DNA of 39,858 bases from Firmicutes bacterium AM55-24TS (lineage in GTDB: Bacteria; Bacillota; Clostridia; UBA1381). The stretch covers positions 1 through 39,858 of the forward strand of contig QTVU01000025.1 of NCBI GenBank assembly GCA_003460745.1, given 5' to 3'. The first letter of the stretch is position 1, and every line of letters begins with the position of its first letter. Shown in pieces: positions 1 through 9,224 of this stretch. Made by a program: the position numbers and the translations under genes. The notes under the pieces are model-generated. The model worked only from the letters and a program-made list of their open reading frames with translations, searched no databases and was not told where the DNA came from.

Positions 1-8
1 ATAAGCCT

Positions 9-36
9 ATATTCAATAATCTTTTTGGTTGAATAT
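9..36 (+). terminator. Weak hairpin, possible end of an upstream gene
   Basis: An 8-base inverted repeat (ATATTCAA at 9-16, TTGAATAT at 29-36) is followed by an A/T-rich run. It could be the terminator of a gene left of the window. The stem is AT-only apart from one C-G pair, so this is weak. Confidence 0.25.
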
Positions 37-137
37 TAAAAATTTTTCTATATGAGATAAAATTTTTACACGTTGAAAAATTGGTGGAGATACAGTATTA
101 TAGAATTAAGAAAAATAAAGAGAAAGGGGTGCAGACT

Positions 138-3100
138 TTGAAAAAGTTAACAGCATTTTTTACGGCATGCATTATAACAATTTTAGTATCAGCTTCTGTA
201 ATTCCAGTACAGGGAAGTGCGGCGGTGAACGGATATCAATGCAGTACAGAAGCTTCATATGGAATGATTACAGATGGCGAAAACTTTAAGGTTACTTCGC
301 TTGAAGACGGAGCGGGAATGATTGTTAATGCACCGGTATCGGGAAGCTATAAGATAAACTTTCGCGGAAAAGGTGACGGACTGACGATAGATGCCGGAGA
401 TAATATATATGAAATGACTCTCAACGGAGAAAATCAAATTTCAGATATTTATTTGGATAAAGGCAGGCATGAAGTACAGTTGTCTGGAAAAGGAAAGCTT
501 GATTTTCTGAAGGTGGAAATAGAGCAGACAGTATATGAAGCAGAGGGTGGCAGACTTGGCGGATACGCTGTGAGAAACAGTAGTAGCGGTGCTTCGGGTG
601 GAGCGGTTGTATCCAATATAGGTGCTCCGAAAACAGATTTTGGAAATATATTGCTTGACGTATACGCACCGTATGACGGTGTATATGGAATTATAGTGGA
701 TTATACATCATCAGGTAACATACCGTTTTATATTAAATCCGGTGACAGTAGCGTTGAGGTTACCTCGGCAAAGGATATGCAGTTTTCAAAAGAGGGACGA
801 AAATATGTTGAACTTCCCCTAAATGCCGGTTCAAATGACGTAAAGATATACGGCGAAGCAGGAAATATGGGCTCGGTGGATTGTATTACGGTATTTGCTC
901 CCGAGGAGGTTATGGATAACTGTTATGAAGAAACAGAAGCTAAGCTTTTTGGAAGTGCAGAGATAAGAAATAATCTTTATACTGCGAAAAACAGCAGCGG
1001 AATAACAGGAATAGGCCCTGACGGCAGTGCGGAATTTAATGTAAATACAGATTCGGGTACATATGAAATGACAATATGGTATTCATCTCCCGAATATCGC
1101 GGAATGGAAATATATATTGACGGAAAATATCATGACAGATTATATTGTCCGATTACCGCAGAGGATTACAATACTGAAACAATAAGCACAAAAATCAATT
1201 TGTCAGCAGGTAAACATAAAATCAAATTTACAAATTCTTATTCCGATGCACCGGATATTGATAAAATACAATTGACAAAATCATCGGAAAGCAAAACAAG
1301 GTATAAGTCGTTAGGAACGAGAAATTTTGACAACGGAACAGTATCGATTAAATATAATATGGAGAATGGAACAGGTGATTTTTACTGCGGCGATACACTT
1401 AGAGTAAAGGGTATAGAGGCTGTGGCTAAGCTTGAGGGTGACGATACAAATACTGCTGTTAAATCTTCCGATTATTCTTATAGAACGGTATCGAAGGAAG
1501 ACGTTGAAGACGGCTATGGAAAGGGAACTCTTTATACGGTAACTTCATATGAACCCGGACTTCCGATAATGCGTCAGAGATATTGGTTGTATAACGGACT
1601 TGAATACATTATAACCAATATGGAAATTGAATCTGATAAAAGTATTTCTTCTAATTTTCTTGCTCCGATTACTGCTATGGGTAGCGGGATTGTAAATATT
1701 GGAGAGATTGACGATGGAAGAACACTTTTTGTTCCGTATGATAATGACGGATGGGTAAGATACCGTGGAGATGAGATTAACGGTAGACATATCAGCTATT
1801 GGGCTACTTCATTATATGACAATACTTCAAGAGCATCGATAGTTACAGGATCAATTGATCATGACACATTTAAGACGGGAACAAGCGAGTATTCACGCGA
1901 AAACAGTATAAACTTCTTTGGCGGATTTGGAGGAATATGGTCCGCAAAGGATACTTATGATTATGTCCCGCATGGAAGTATAGACGGAAACATACTGACA
2001 TCACCGAGATTTTTCCTTGGATATTTCGACGATTGGCGCGATGGCATGGAGGCTTACGGAGATGCAAATACAAGAAATATCCCAATGCTGGAATGGAAAG
2101 ATGGCGTACCGTTTGGTTATAACAGTTGGTATGGACAAGGATCAAAAGTAAATTATAACGAGTCCATTGATGTATCTAACTTTATAAAAGAACTTGGAGA
2201 TAATGATTTTAAGGGCGATAATGATGTGGCATATATTAACCTTGATTCATATTGGGATTCTTTTTCAGATGATCAACTCAAGCAATTTGTTGAGCATTGT
2301 CACGTTAATGGTCAGAGAGCAGGTATATATTGGTCTCACTTTGTATTCTGGTCTACTGAGGCTTGGTGGAATATGGGAGTGCCTGGGTATGATTACACAT
2401 ACCGAGATGCTGTGCTTGAGGAACCGAATGGTGGAGTTGCGGCAATTCAGAAGGATTCCGGCTCACTGCCTATGGATCCGACAAGCGATGCTATGAAAGC
2501 AAGGCTTGATTATATAATGAATAAGTTTATAGACTGCGGCTTTGAGTTTCTGAAAATAGATTTTCTCAACTATGCCGCTTTGGAGGGAAATCATCGTGAT
2601 CCTGATGTAAAGACGGGTATGCAGGCATATAATCAAGCACTAAAAATGTTTACTGACTATGTTGATACAGATAAGTTTTTCCTAAGCTATTCGATAGCAC
2701 CACTGTTCCCGTATCAGTATGCACATGCGAGAAGAATATCGTGTGATACTGCAGACGATATAGGTGAAACGTCATATATGCTAAATTCTCTGAATTATGG
2801 TTGGTGGGAAGACAATACTTTGTATCAGTTTACCGATCCGGATCATATTAGTTTTGCAGCTTCGGCAACAGAAGCGAGGACAAGATATAATTCAGCAGTT
2901 ATATGCGGAACTATGATGCTTTTAAGTGACTCATATAAAAATAAGGGAATGCGGGAGCTTACAAAAGAATTGACATCAAATGAGGATATTAATGCTCTTG
3001 CGAGAAAAGGAAAAGCATTTAGACCTGTTGAAGGTAATACAGGACAGTGGACAAACGATCTGTTCACGCTGGATGATGAAGACGGCTTTTATCTGGCGGT

Positions 3101-3293
3101 GTTCAACTATGAGCGAACAATGAACAAAAAATACAATATAGATTTGGAACGCATAGGGTTGGAAAAAGATACTGAATATTCTGTGACCGATATGTGGAGC
3201 GGAAAAAATATGCAGGTCAAAGACATAATGAGTATTGAACTTCATCCTGAGGAATCATGTATATATAAAATAAAAAGGGGGAATAACCGGTGA
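138..3293 (+). CDS. Secreted clan GH-D glycoside hydrolase (alpha-galactosidase-like) with N-terminal carbohydrate-binding modules
   Basis: This is probably an exported enzyme that removes alpha-linked galactose or a similar sugar from a polymer or oligosaccharide. The N terminus is a signal peptide ending near GSAA. Two regions starting near residues 131 (VYEAEGG) and 262 (CYEETEAKLFG) resemble CBM35/CBM6-type beta-sandwich modules. The catalytic (beta/alpha)8 part begins near residue 650 (FGYNSWYGQG). LKIDFLNY, with Asp808, fits the clan GH-D nucleophile, and CDTADDI near 869 is a candidate acid/base region. At about 1051 residues it is far longer than a bare GH27 enzyme because of the added modules. 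I chose TTG at 138, about 7 bases after AGGGGTG, because it puts the signal peptide at the N terminus; an in-frame TTG at 81 would add 19 residues before it. It overlaps the next gene by 4 bases, so it is likely co-transcribed with the transporter. The exact GH family (27, 36 or a relative) and the substrate are inference. Confidence 0.72.
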   Translation: MKKLTAFFTACIITILVSASVIPVQGSAAVNGYQCSTEASYGMITDGENFKVTSLEDGAGMIVNAPVSGSYKINFRGKGDGLTIDAGDNIYEMTLNGENQISDIYLDKGRHEVQLSGKGKLDFLKVEIEQTVYEAEGGRLGGYAVRNSSSGASGGAVVSNIGAPKTDFGNILLDVYAPYDGVYGIIVDYTSSGNIPFYIKSGDSSVEVTSAKDMQFSKEGRKYVELPLNAGSNDVKIYGEAGNMGSVDCITVFAPEEVMDNCYEETEAKLFGSAEIRNNLYTAKNSSGITGIGPDGSAEFNVNTDSGTYEMTIWYSSPEYRGMEIYIDGKYHDRLYCPITAEDYNTETISTKINLSAGKHKIKFTNSYSDAPDIDKIQLTKSSESKTRYKSLGTRNFDNGTVSIKYNMENGTGDFYCGDTLRVKGIEAVAKLEGDDTNTAVKSSDYSYRTVSKEDVEDGYGKGTLYTVTSYEPGLPIMRQRYWLYNGLEYIITNMEIESDKSISSNFLAPITAMGSGIVNIGEIDDGRTLFVPYDNDGWVRYRGDEINGRHISYWATSLYDNTSRASIVTGSIDHDTFKTGTSEYSRENSINFFGGFGGIWSAKDTYDYVPHGSIDGNILTSPRFFLGYFDDWRDGMEAYGDANTRNIPMLEWKDGVPFGYNSWYGQGSKVNYNESIDVSNFIKELGDNDFKGDNDVAYINLDSYWDSFSDDQLKQFVEHCHVNGQRAGIYWSHFVFWSTEAWWNMGVPGYDYTYRDAVLEEPNGGVAAIQKDSGSLPMDPTSDAMKARLDYIMNKFIDCGFEFLKIDFLNYAALEGNHRDPDVKTGMQAYNQALKMFTDYVDTDKFFLSYSIAPLFPYQYAHARRISCDTADDIGETSYMLNSLNYGWWEDNTLYQFTDPDHISFAASATEARTRYNSAVICGTMMLLSDSYKNKGMRELTKELTSNEDINALARKGKAFRPVEGNTGQWTNDLFTLDDEDGFYLAVFNYERTMNKKYNIDLERIGLEKDTEYSVTDMWSGKNMQVKDIMSIELHPEESCIYKIKRGNNR

Positions 3294-4264
3294 AATCAGC
3301 AACGCAAAAAAATTTGAATGCTATGCCGACTGCAAAAAAAATGAATCTTAAGACGAGATTGTATCGGCAGCGTTATTTATACATAATGCTTATTCCGGCG
3401 ATAATATGGGTAATTCTGATGTGCTATCTTCCTATGTTCGGATTGTATATGGCATTTACAAATTATGTTCCTGACGGAACGCCGTTTTTTCAGTCATTTT
3501 TCGGAAGTGAATTTGTAGGACTGCAATGGATAAAATATTTTATATTTGATAGCGGTGACTTTTACAAGGTAATGAGAAATACACTTGCAACAAGTCTTTT
3601 GACAATTATATTCTCAATTCCGGCACCGATAATAATAGCACTTGCTCTTAATGAAATAAGAATGAGAAGATTTAAACGAGTAGTACAGACAGTATCATAT
3701 TTGCCGTACTTTATTTCGTGGGTTGTTGTTGCAAATATATTTATAACGCTTTTGTCACAAGACGGTGTTATAAATGCAATTTGTTTAAAACTACATCTTA
3801 TAGATGAGCCTATACAATATTTCCAAAACGGAAAGTATTTCTGGTGGATTATAGCGATTGCTAATACATGGAAAGGCATGGGTTATAACTCAATAATATA
3901 TCTGTCGGCAATATCGGGAATAGACGCTGCAATATATGAAGCAGCAGAGGTTGACGGTGCAGGCAGACTTCAAAAAATATGGTATATAACGCTGCCGTGT
4001 TTGAAGGACACGATAGTTATTATGCTTATACTTGCCGTAGGAGGCATACTGAACGCGGGCTTTGAACAGCAACTACTTATGCAGAATAATCAAATTATGG
4101 ATTATGCACTTGTTATAGATTTGTATTCTTATAAGTTTGGTATTCAGCAGTCTATGTATTCATACGGTGCGGCTGTGGGATTGTTTAAGTCAGTAATATC
4201 GTTTGTGCTGTTGGTTATTGTAAATAATATATCGCGTAAATTTGACAGTGCACACATAATGTAA
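3290..4264 (+). CDS. Carbohydrate ABC transporter permease, LplB/UgpA type
   Basis: First inner-membrane subunit of a sugar importer. The 324-residue protein has a charged N-terminal tail, a first membrane helix near YIMLIPAIIWVILMCYLP, and several further hydrophobic segments. The EAAEVDGAGRLQKIWYITLP stretch is the EAA loop that contacts the ATPase subunit. The GTG start overlaps the stop of the upstream glycosidase in a GTGA arrangement, which suggests translational coupling. The partner permease follows after 13 bases and the binding lipoprotein comes next. No ATPase gene is present; importers of this family often share an MsmK-type ATPase encoded elsewhere. Sugar specificity cannot be read from the sequence, but the neighbouring alpha-galactosidases suggest galacto-oligosaccharides. 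Confidence 0.9.
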   Translation: MKSATQKNLNAMPTAKKMNLKTRLYRQRYLYIMLIPAIIWVILMCYLPMFGLYMAFTNYVPDGTPFFQSFFGSEFVGLQWIKYFIFDSGDFYKVMRNTLATSLLTIIFSIPAPIIIALALNEIRMRRFKRVVQTVSYLPYFISWVVVANIFITLLSQDGVINAICLKLHLIDEPIQYFQNGKYFWWIIAIANTWKGMGYNSIIYLSAISGIDAAIYEAAEVDGAGRLQKIWYITLPCLKDTIVIMLILAVGGILNAGFEQQLLMQNNQIMDYALVIDLYSYKFGIQQSMYSYGAAVGLFKSVISFVLLVIVNNISRKFDSAHIM

Positions 4265-4277
4265 AGGAGGTGCTGAA

Positions 4278-5180
4278 ATGAAGAAATACGGAATTAAAAG
4301 GACTAAAAGTGATATTGCAATGGATACCATATGCGTAATATTTTTAACAATCTTATTCATTATAACATTTTATCCGTTTTGGTATGTATTTATAGCATCT
4401 ATAAACGATCCTATGGATACAATGAAAGGCGGACTGTCGCTATTGCCTCGAGTATTGAATTTCAGTGCATACGGTGTTATTATGAAAGATAAGGAGTTTT
4501 TAAACTCTATGGCTGTAAGCGTGTTAAGAGTAATAGTAGGAACACCTCTTTCGGTATTGTTTACTTCAATGCTTGCATATGTGCTTACAAAAAAAGAACT
4601 TGTGGCATATAAGTTTTGGAGAAAAATATTTGTCTTTACAATGTATTTTGGAGGCGGAATAATTCCAACATATATGGTATATAAAAGCTTGGGACTTATA
4701 GATAATTTTGCGGTGTATATAGTTCCTTCAATTATAAGTGTATATTATATGATACTTATTAACAGTTATATGTCACAGCTTCCGAAAGAGTTGGAAGAAT
4801 CGGCAACTATTGACGGGGCAAATGATATAGTAATATTTTTCAGGATTATTATGCCGGTGTCGGTGCCGATAATAGCGACAATCGCATTGTTTGTAGCTAT
4901 AAATCACTGGAATTCATTCTTTGATTCATATTTATACACAAGTAAGCAAAACTTGAAAACGTTACAGGCAGTAATGATGAACATACTGAATCAATATCAG
5001 ACAGCAAGTCTGACTGATACTGCGGGAGCAGCTGCTAATGCGGCAAGACGTCAGGCGACATCTTCAGACAGTATAAGAATGACGGCTACAATAGTATCTA
5101 CTATACCGATAATTATGGTATATCCGTTTGTACAAAAATATTTTGTTTCCGGAATTATGATGGGAGCAGTAAAAGGATAA
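4278..5180 (+). CDS. Carbohydrate ABC transporter permease, LplC/YtcP type
   Basis: Second membrane subunit of the sugar importer, 300 residues. It shows the usual pattern of hydrophobic helices starting at residue 15 or so, the EESATIDGANDIVIFFRIIMP EAA loop, and a C terminus ending YFVSGIMMGAVKG, typical of LplC/YtcP-like permeases. AAGGAGGTGCTGAAATG gives it a strong ribosome site. It sits 13 bases after the first permease and 25 bases before the binding protein, so the three form one operon with the upstream glycosidase. Confidence 0.9.
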   Translation: MKKYGIKRTKSDIAMDTICVIFLTILFIITFYPFWYVFIASINDPMDTMKGGLSLLPRVLNFSAYGVIMKDKEFLNSMAVSVLRVIVGTPLSVLFTSMLAYVLTKKELVAYKFWRKIFVFTMYFGGGIIPTYMVYKSLGLIDNFAVYIVPSIISVYYMILINSYMSQLPKELEESATIDGANDIVIFFRIIMPVSVPIIATIALFVAINHWNSFFDSYLYTSKQNLKTLQAVMMNILNQYQTASLTDTAGAAANAARRQATSSDSIRMTATIVSTIPIIMVYPFVQKYFVSGIMMGAVKG

Positions 5181-5205
5181 TTATAAAAAGAAAGGAATGA
5201 CAAAA

Positions 5206-6786
5206 ATGAAAACAAAGAAAATAATTGCAATAGCATCTGCTGTAATTTTGGCAGTTTCCTCTCTTGCAGGATGCGGGGGTAATAATAAAAAGGTTGAGGA
5301 GGGAAATATTACTCTTACGGCTTACGATAAAAATGTAACTACATCATTCGGAAACGATGACGTTTCGAGTGAAATTATCAAAAAAACCGGTGTGACTCTT
5401 GATTATAATCAGGCATCGGGAGATGCAAAAGAAAAATTAAATCTTATGCTTGCATCAAATGACTATCCGGATTTGATATTAATTGATAGAAGTTCCGGTA
5501 TGATTGATAAGTTCATATCCGCAAAAGCACTAATTCCGCTTGAAGATCTTATTGAGGAATATGCACCTAATATAAAGGAGCAGTACGGGGAATATCTTAA
5601 TCGCTCAAAGAGTGAAGACGGTCATATTTATGGACTTCCAAACTGGTACGGCATAGACGAAGAGCCTGTTCTTGCATTTATGATCAGAAAGGATTATTTG
5701 AGTGAAGTTGCTCCCGAGGAGGTTGTAAACGGGGACAGACCTATAACACAGTCTGAATTTATTGAATACCTTAAGGCATTTAAGAAAAAGCATCCTGATA
5801 TTGACGGAAAAACAAGTATTCCGCTTACAATGTGGTCGGAAAATTGGGGAAGTGCTATTGGAAGCTTTAAGGGTATGTTTGGTATGAAAACATATGCGGA
5901 AAAAGATGGAGCATTGCAGCTTGATTTTAAAGATGAAAATTACAAACCTATGATGAAGTACATAAACCAAATAAAACGCGAAGGACTACTGGATGTGGAA
6001 TGGGCGACCAACAAGGAACAACTTTGGAAGCAAAAGCTTACATCAGGTGTGGTATTTGCTACGCCTGAGGCATATTGGAATACCGGTGAGGCAAGCACAA
6101 TTTTGAGCGAAAGCAATGAAGATGCAGTATATTTGCCTTATAAGGTTGTTGCAGATGGAGTAGATCCGTCAAAGACAACGTATAGTTCAAGAAATCCTAT
6201 GGGTTGGGATATTGTAGGTATTACTTCAACAAATCCTTATCCTGAAAGAACAATTGAATTTCTTGATTTTATTGCAAGTGATGAAGGTCAGAAACTGATA
6301 ATGAGCGGTATTGATGGAGTTAATTATACTGTTAAGGATGGAGTAAGAACAATTGATGAGGCTACACTTGATGAAATGAATACAGACATATCGGCATATT
6401 CCAAAAAGACAGGTGTGAGATATTGGACAATTTGTGTTAAGAATGGCGATGCTAAGGACGGTTTGCCGTATTATCTATACAATGCTTATAATTCTGATGA
6501 AACGACTGCTTTTGCAAAAAAGACGATGGGTGATACTGTTTGGGATTGCTCACCTTACGAGGATTTGACTCCGGTCGGCGGAACTGTTGAGGCACTAAAT
6601 TATAAAAAGCTTAGTGATTTGTCACTTGAATACAGCACAAAACTTATCAATGCTTCAAGTGAAGAAGAATTTAATACCGTATGGGATAGCTTTATGTCTG
6701 AGGCGGAGAGCCTTGATGAGGCTAATGTTGAGAAGATTATAACTGAAAATTATCAGAAAAAGCTAAAACTATGGGGAATGAAATAA
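5206..6786 (+). CDS. Extracellular sugar-binding lipoprotein of the ABC importer
   Basis: High-affinity receptor of the importer, held on the outer face of the membrane. The signal peptide ends in the lipobox LAGC, with Cys23 as the lipidated residue. The mature part, about 500 residues, has the pattern of LplA-like binding proteins (LMLASNDYPDLILI near 85, PMGWDIVGIT near 330). I chose ATG at 5206 because it lies about 11 bases after AAAGGA; the in-frame ATG at 5197 is only 2 bases from it and would add MTK. It ends the importer operon, followed closely by a strong terminator. Confidence 0.9.
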   Translation: MKTKKIIAIASAVILAVSSLAGCGGNNKKVEEGNITLTAYDKNVTTSFGNDDVSSEIIKKTGVTLDYNQASGDAKEKLNLMLASNDYPDLILIDRSSGMIDKFISAKALIPLEDLIEEYAPNIKEQYGEYLNRSKSEDGHIYGLPNWYGIDEEPVLAFMIRKDYLSEVAPEEVVNGDRPITQSEFIEYLKAFKKKHPDIDGKTSIPLTMWSENWGSAIGSFKGMFGMKTYAEKDGALQLDFKDENYKPMMKYINQIKREGLLDVEWATNKEQLWKQKLTSGVVFATPEAYWNTGEASTILSESNEDAVYLPYKVVADGVDPSKTTYSSRNPMGWDIVGITSTNPYPERTIEFLDFIASDEGQKLIMSGIDGVNYTVKDGVRTIDEATLDEMNTDISAYSKKTGVRYWTICVKNGDAKDGLPYYLYNAYNSDETTAFAKKTMGDTVWDCSPYEDLTPVGGTVEALNYKKLSDLSLEYSTKLINASSEEEFNTVWDSFMSEAESLDEANVEKIITENYQKKLKLWGMK

Positions 6787-6802
6787 GAAGATAAATGTTA
6801 CT

Positions 6803-6838
6803 TAACGCCTTATCTGCCATAGATAAGGCGTTAATTTT
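6803..6838 (+). terminator. Rho-independent terminator after the sugar importer operon
   Basis: A 13-base perfect stem (TAACGCCTTATCT at 6803-6815 with AGATAAGGCGTTA at 6821-6833) with a 5-base loop is followed by TTTTT. It closes the 138-6786 operon, 17 bases after the last stop codon. Confidence 0.9.
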
Positions 6839-6867
6839 TCAAACAGTTTTTAAGTAGAAAGGTTACG

Positions 6868-9048
6868 GTGATTATTATGCCAATTGAATTTAATAATAAT
6901 ATATTTCATATTTATAACGATAGCATAAGCTATTGTATTGAATTATCAAAGTACAAAGACTTGCTTCATATATATTATGGAAAACGAATAGACAGTAATA
7001 ATATATATATTCTTAAGCGTGACAGAGCGTCATTTTCAGCTTATGAGGGCAAGGATTATAAATATTCTCTTGATGTATTGCCGCAGGAATATCCAATGTT
7101 CGGAGCACAGGACATGCGTTCTCCGGCACTGGAATTTGAATATGAAGACGGAAGATATGATATGTGCAATATGCGATATAAGTCGCATAAGATTATTCAA
7201 GGAAAACCGGATATTGAGGGTTTGCCGCATATATATGAAAATAGCAGTGGAGAATTTACAACGCTGATAATAACGGTTGGAGATGATATAAGCGGAGTCA
7301 GTGTTGAACTGTATTACTCCATAAGCGAAACTATGCCGATAATCTGCCGTCACAGTAGAGTATTAAGCGGCAAAACGGCAGTGTACCTAACAAATGCTGC
7401 AAGTGCAAGTATAGATTTTTCGGACAGTGATTTTAAATATATGCATTTGCACGGTGCGTGGATTCGTGAAAAACACATAGAAACGGCAGAGGTAAAAAAA
7501 GGTTTTCAAGGCATTGAAAGCAGACGTGGGGCGAGCAGCCCGAATGAAAATCCTTTTATGGCTATTATGAGAAAAGATGCGGGAGAGGATTTCGGTGAAG
7601 TATACGGATTTTCTCTTGTTTACAGCGGAAACTTCAAAATGCTTTTGGAAGCGGAAACTTACGGAACAATGCGTTTTCAGGCAGGAGTAAATCCGCATAA
7701 TTTCAAATGGAAACTTAATAAGGGAGAACAATTTATTACGCCGGAGTTGGTAATGGTATATTCAGAGAACGGATTGGGCGAAATGTCGCGTACATTTCAT
7801 AGACTGTATCGCAGAAATTTATGCAGAGGCATTTGGCGTGATAAGGTACGACCTATACTTATAAACAATTGGGAAGCAACATATTTTGATTTTAACGAAG
7901 ATAAACTTATTAACATATGTAAAAAAGCATCGGAACTTGGAATCGAACTTTTCGTTCTTGACGACGGTTGGTTCGGAAAACGTAATAATGATAAATCGTC
8001 ATTGGGAGATTGGTTTGTCAACACAGACAAACTTCCCGGTTCTCTTAAAGGTTTGTCTGAAAAGGTTGACAAATTGGGGATGAGTTTCGGACTTTGGGTT
8101 GAGCCTGAAATGATATCGGAAGACAGTGATTTGTTCAGAAAACATCCCGATTGGGCATTGAGAATACAGGGTAGAGAAATGCATGAAGGCAGAAATCAAT
8201 ATGTGCTTGATATGGGCAGAGATGATGTTGTGGCATATCTTACCGATGTATTTACAGCCGTTCTTGGCAGTGCAGATATTAAATATATAAAATGGGATAT
8301 GAACAGGAACATAAGTGATGCTAATTCGGCGGCACTTCCACCGAACAGACAAGGCGAAGTTATGCACAGATATATACTTGGCGTATACAAACTCATGGAA
8401 AATCTTGTTTCAACATTCCCGAATATTCTGTTTGAGGGCTGCAGCGGCGGTGCAGGAAGAAACGATCCCGGAATATTGTATTATATGCCGCAGAATTGGG
8501 GAAGCGATAATACAGATGCAGTGGAAAGAATGTATATACAGTACGGAGCCGGAATGGTTTATCCGTCAAGTACAATATGCGCACATGTATCGGACGTACC
8601 GAATCATCAAGTAGGACGTACAACACCTATGAAACTGCGTTCGGAAGTGGCTATGAGTGCTGTTATGGGTTATGAATTTGATTTGTCAAAACTTACAGAT
8701 GATGAATGTTATGATATTTCGGAGCAGATTAAACAGTATAAACGTATACGCAGTATAGTTTGTTTCGGAGATTTATATCGACTTATTAACCCATTTGAAA
8801 ACAGAAGCGCATCATGGATGTATGTGTCTGAGGATAAGACTAAGGCGGTTGTATTCTATTATAATAAACTTGCAAAACCGAATTCAGAAATCAGACGACT
8901 TAAATTAAAAGGACTTGACGAAGGAAAAACATATATAGTGGATAACAAAGAATATACAGGACGTACCCTTATGAATTTCGGATTGTATCTGCCGGAATAT
9001 GAGAAGGATTTTGAGAGCAGAGCGTGGGAAATAGAAGAAAAGAAATAA
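6868..9048 (+). CDS. GH36 alpha-galactosidase, cytoplasmic
   Basis: Hydrolyses terminal alpha-1,6-galactose, as in melibiose, raffinose or galactomannan fragments. The 726-residue length is typical of bacterial GH36 enzymes. The beta-sandwich N-terminal domain is followed by the barrel: LFVLDDGWFGKRNND near 363, LWVEPEMI near 410, IKWDMNR with the nucleophile Asp near 477, FEGCSGGAGRNDPG near 524, and GSDNTDAVERM near 544, where the second Asp is the acid/base. There is no signal peptide, so it should act on imported sugars, matching the importer upstream. The start is GTG at 6868 (5 bases after AAAGG) or ATG at 6877; they differ by three residues. It lies just after the importer terminator, so it may have its own promoter or depend on read-through. 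Confidence 0.93.
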   Translation: MIIMPIEFNNNIFHIYNDSISYCIELSKYKDLLHIYYGKRIDSNNIYILKRDRASFSAYEGKDYKYSLDVLPQEYPMFGAQDMRSPALEFEYEDGRYDMCNMRYKSHKIIQGKPDIEGLPHIYENSSGEFTTLIITVGDDISGVSVELYYSISETMPIICRHSRVLSGKTAVYLTNAASASIDFSDSDFKYMHLHGAWIREKHIETAEVKKGFQGIESRRGASSPNENPFMAIMRKDAGEDFGEVYGFSLVYSGNFKMLLEAETYGTMRFQAGVNPHNFKWKLNKGEQFITPELVMVYSENGLGEMSRTFHRLYRRNLCRGIWRDKVRPILINNWEATYFDFNEDKLINICKKASELGIELFVLDDGWFGKRNNDKSSLGDWFVNTDKLPGSLKGLSEKVDKLGMSFGLWVEPEMISEDSDLFRKHPDWALRIQGREMHEGRNQYVLDMGRDDVVAYLTDVFTAVLGSADIKYIKWDMNRNISDANSAALPPNRQGEVMHRYILGVYKLMENLVSTFPNILFEGCSGGAGRNDPGILYYMPQNWGSDNTDAVERMYIQYGAGMVYPSSTICAHVSDVPNHQVGRTTPMKLRSEVAMSAVMGYEFDLSKLTDDECYDISEQIKQYKRIRSIVCFGDLYRLINPFENRSASWMYVSEDKTKAVVFYYNKLAKPNSEIRRLKLKGLDEGKTYIVDNKEYTGRTLMNFGLYLPEYEKDFESRAWEIEEKK

Positions 9049-9062
9049 AAATATTGCATATA

Positions 9063-9096
9063 AAAAACACCGCATAATACAAAATGCGGTGTTTTT
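9063..9096. terminator. Bidirectional terminator between the alpha-galactosidase and the beta-helix gene
   Basis: The perfect 13-base stem AAAAACACCGCAT / ATGCGGTGTTTTT has T-runs on the 3' side in both orientations. It can end the plus-strand GH36 gene and the convergent minus-strand gene that stops at 9225. Confidence 0.88.
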
Positions 9097-9121
9097 ATAT
9101 GCTGAACATTTTTGGATAATA

Positions 9122-9166
9122 ATATGTACCCGCCAGCCTGTTTAGACAGGTAAAGCGGGTACATAT
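9122..9166. repeat. Two-level inverted repeat (cruciform-like) in a convergent spacer
   Basis: A perfect 12-base outer repeat (ATATGTACCCGC at 9122-9133, GCGGGTACATAT at 9155-9166) encloses a second hairpin (CCTGT-TTAG-ACAGG at 9137-9150). It has no T-run, so it is not a standard terminator. Its role is unknown. Confidence 0.5.
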
Positions 9167-9224
9167 CATATACAAGGGGTATTTACTTGATGTGTGCTAA
9201 TTGAAAAGATGTGTCAATATTTCT

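Noticed and set aside
81..137. Upstream TTG start for the first glycosidase
   Set aside because: It would place 19 polar residues before the signal peptide; TTG 138 has a ribosome site and starts the signal peptide directly.
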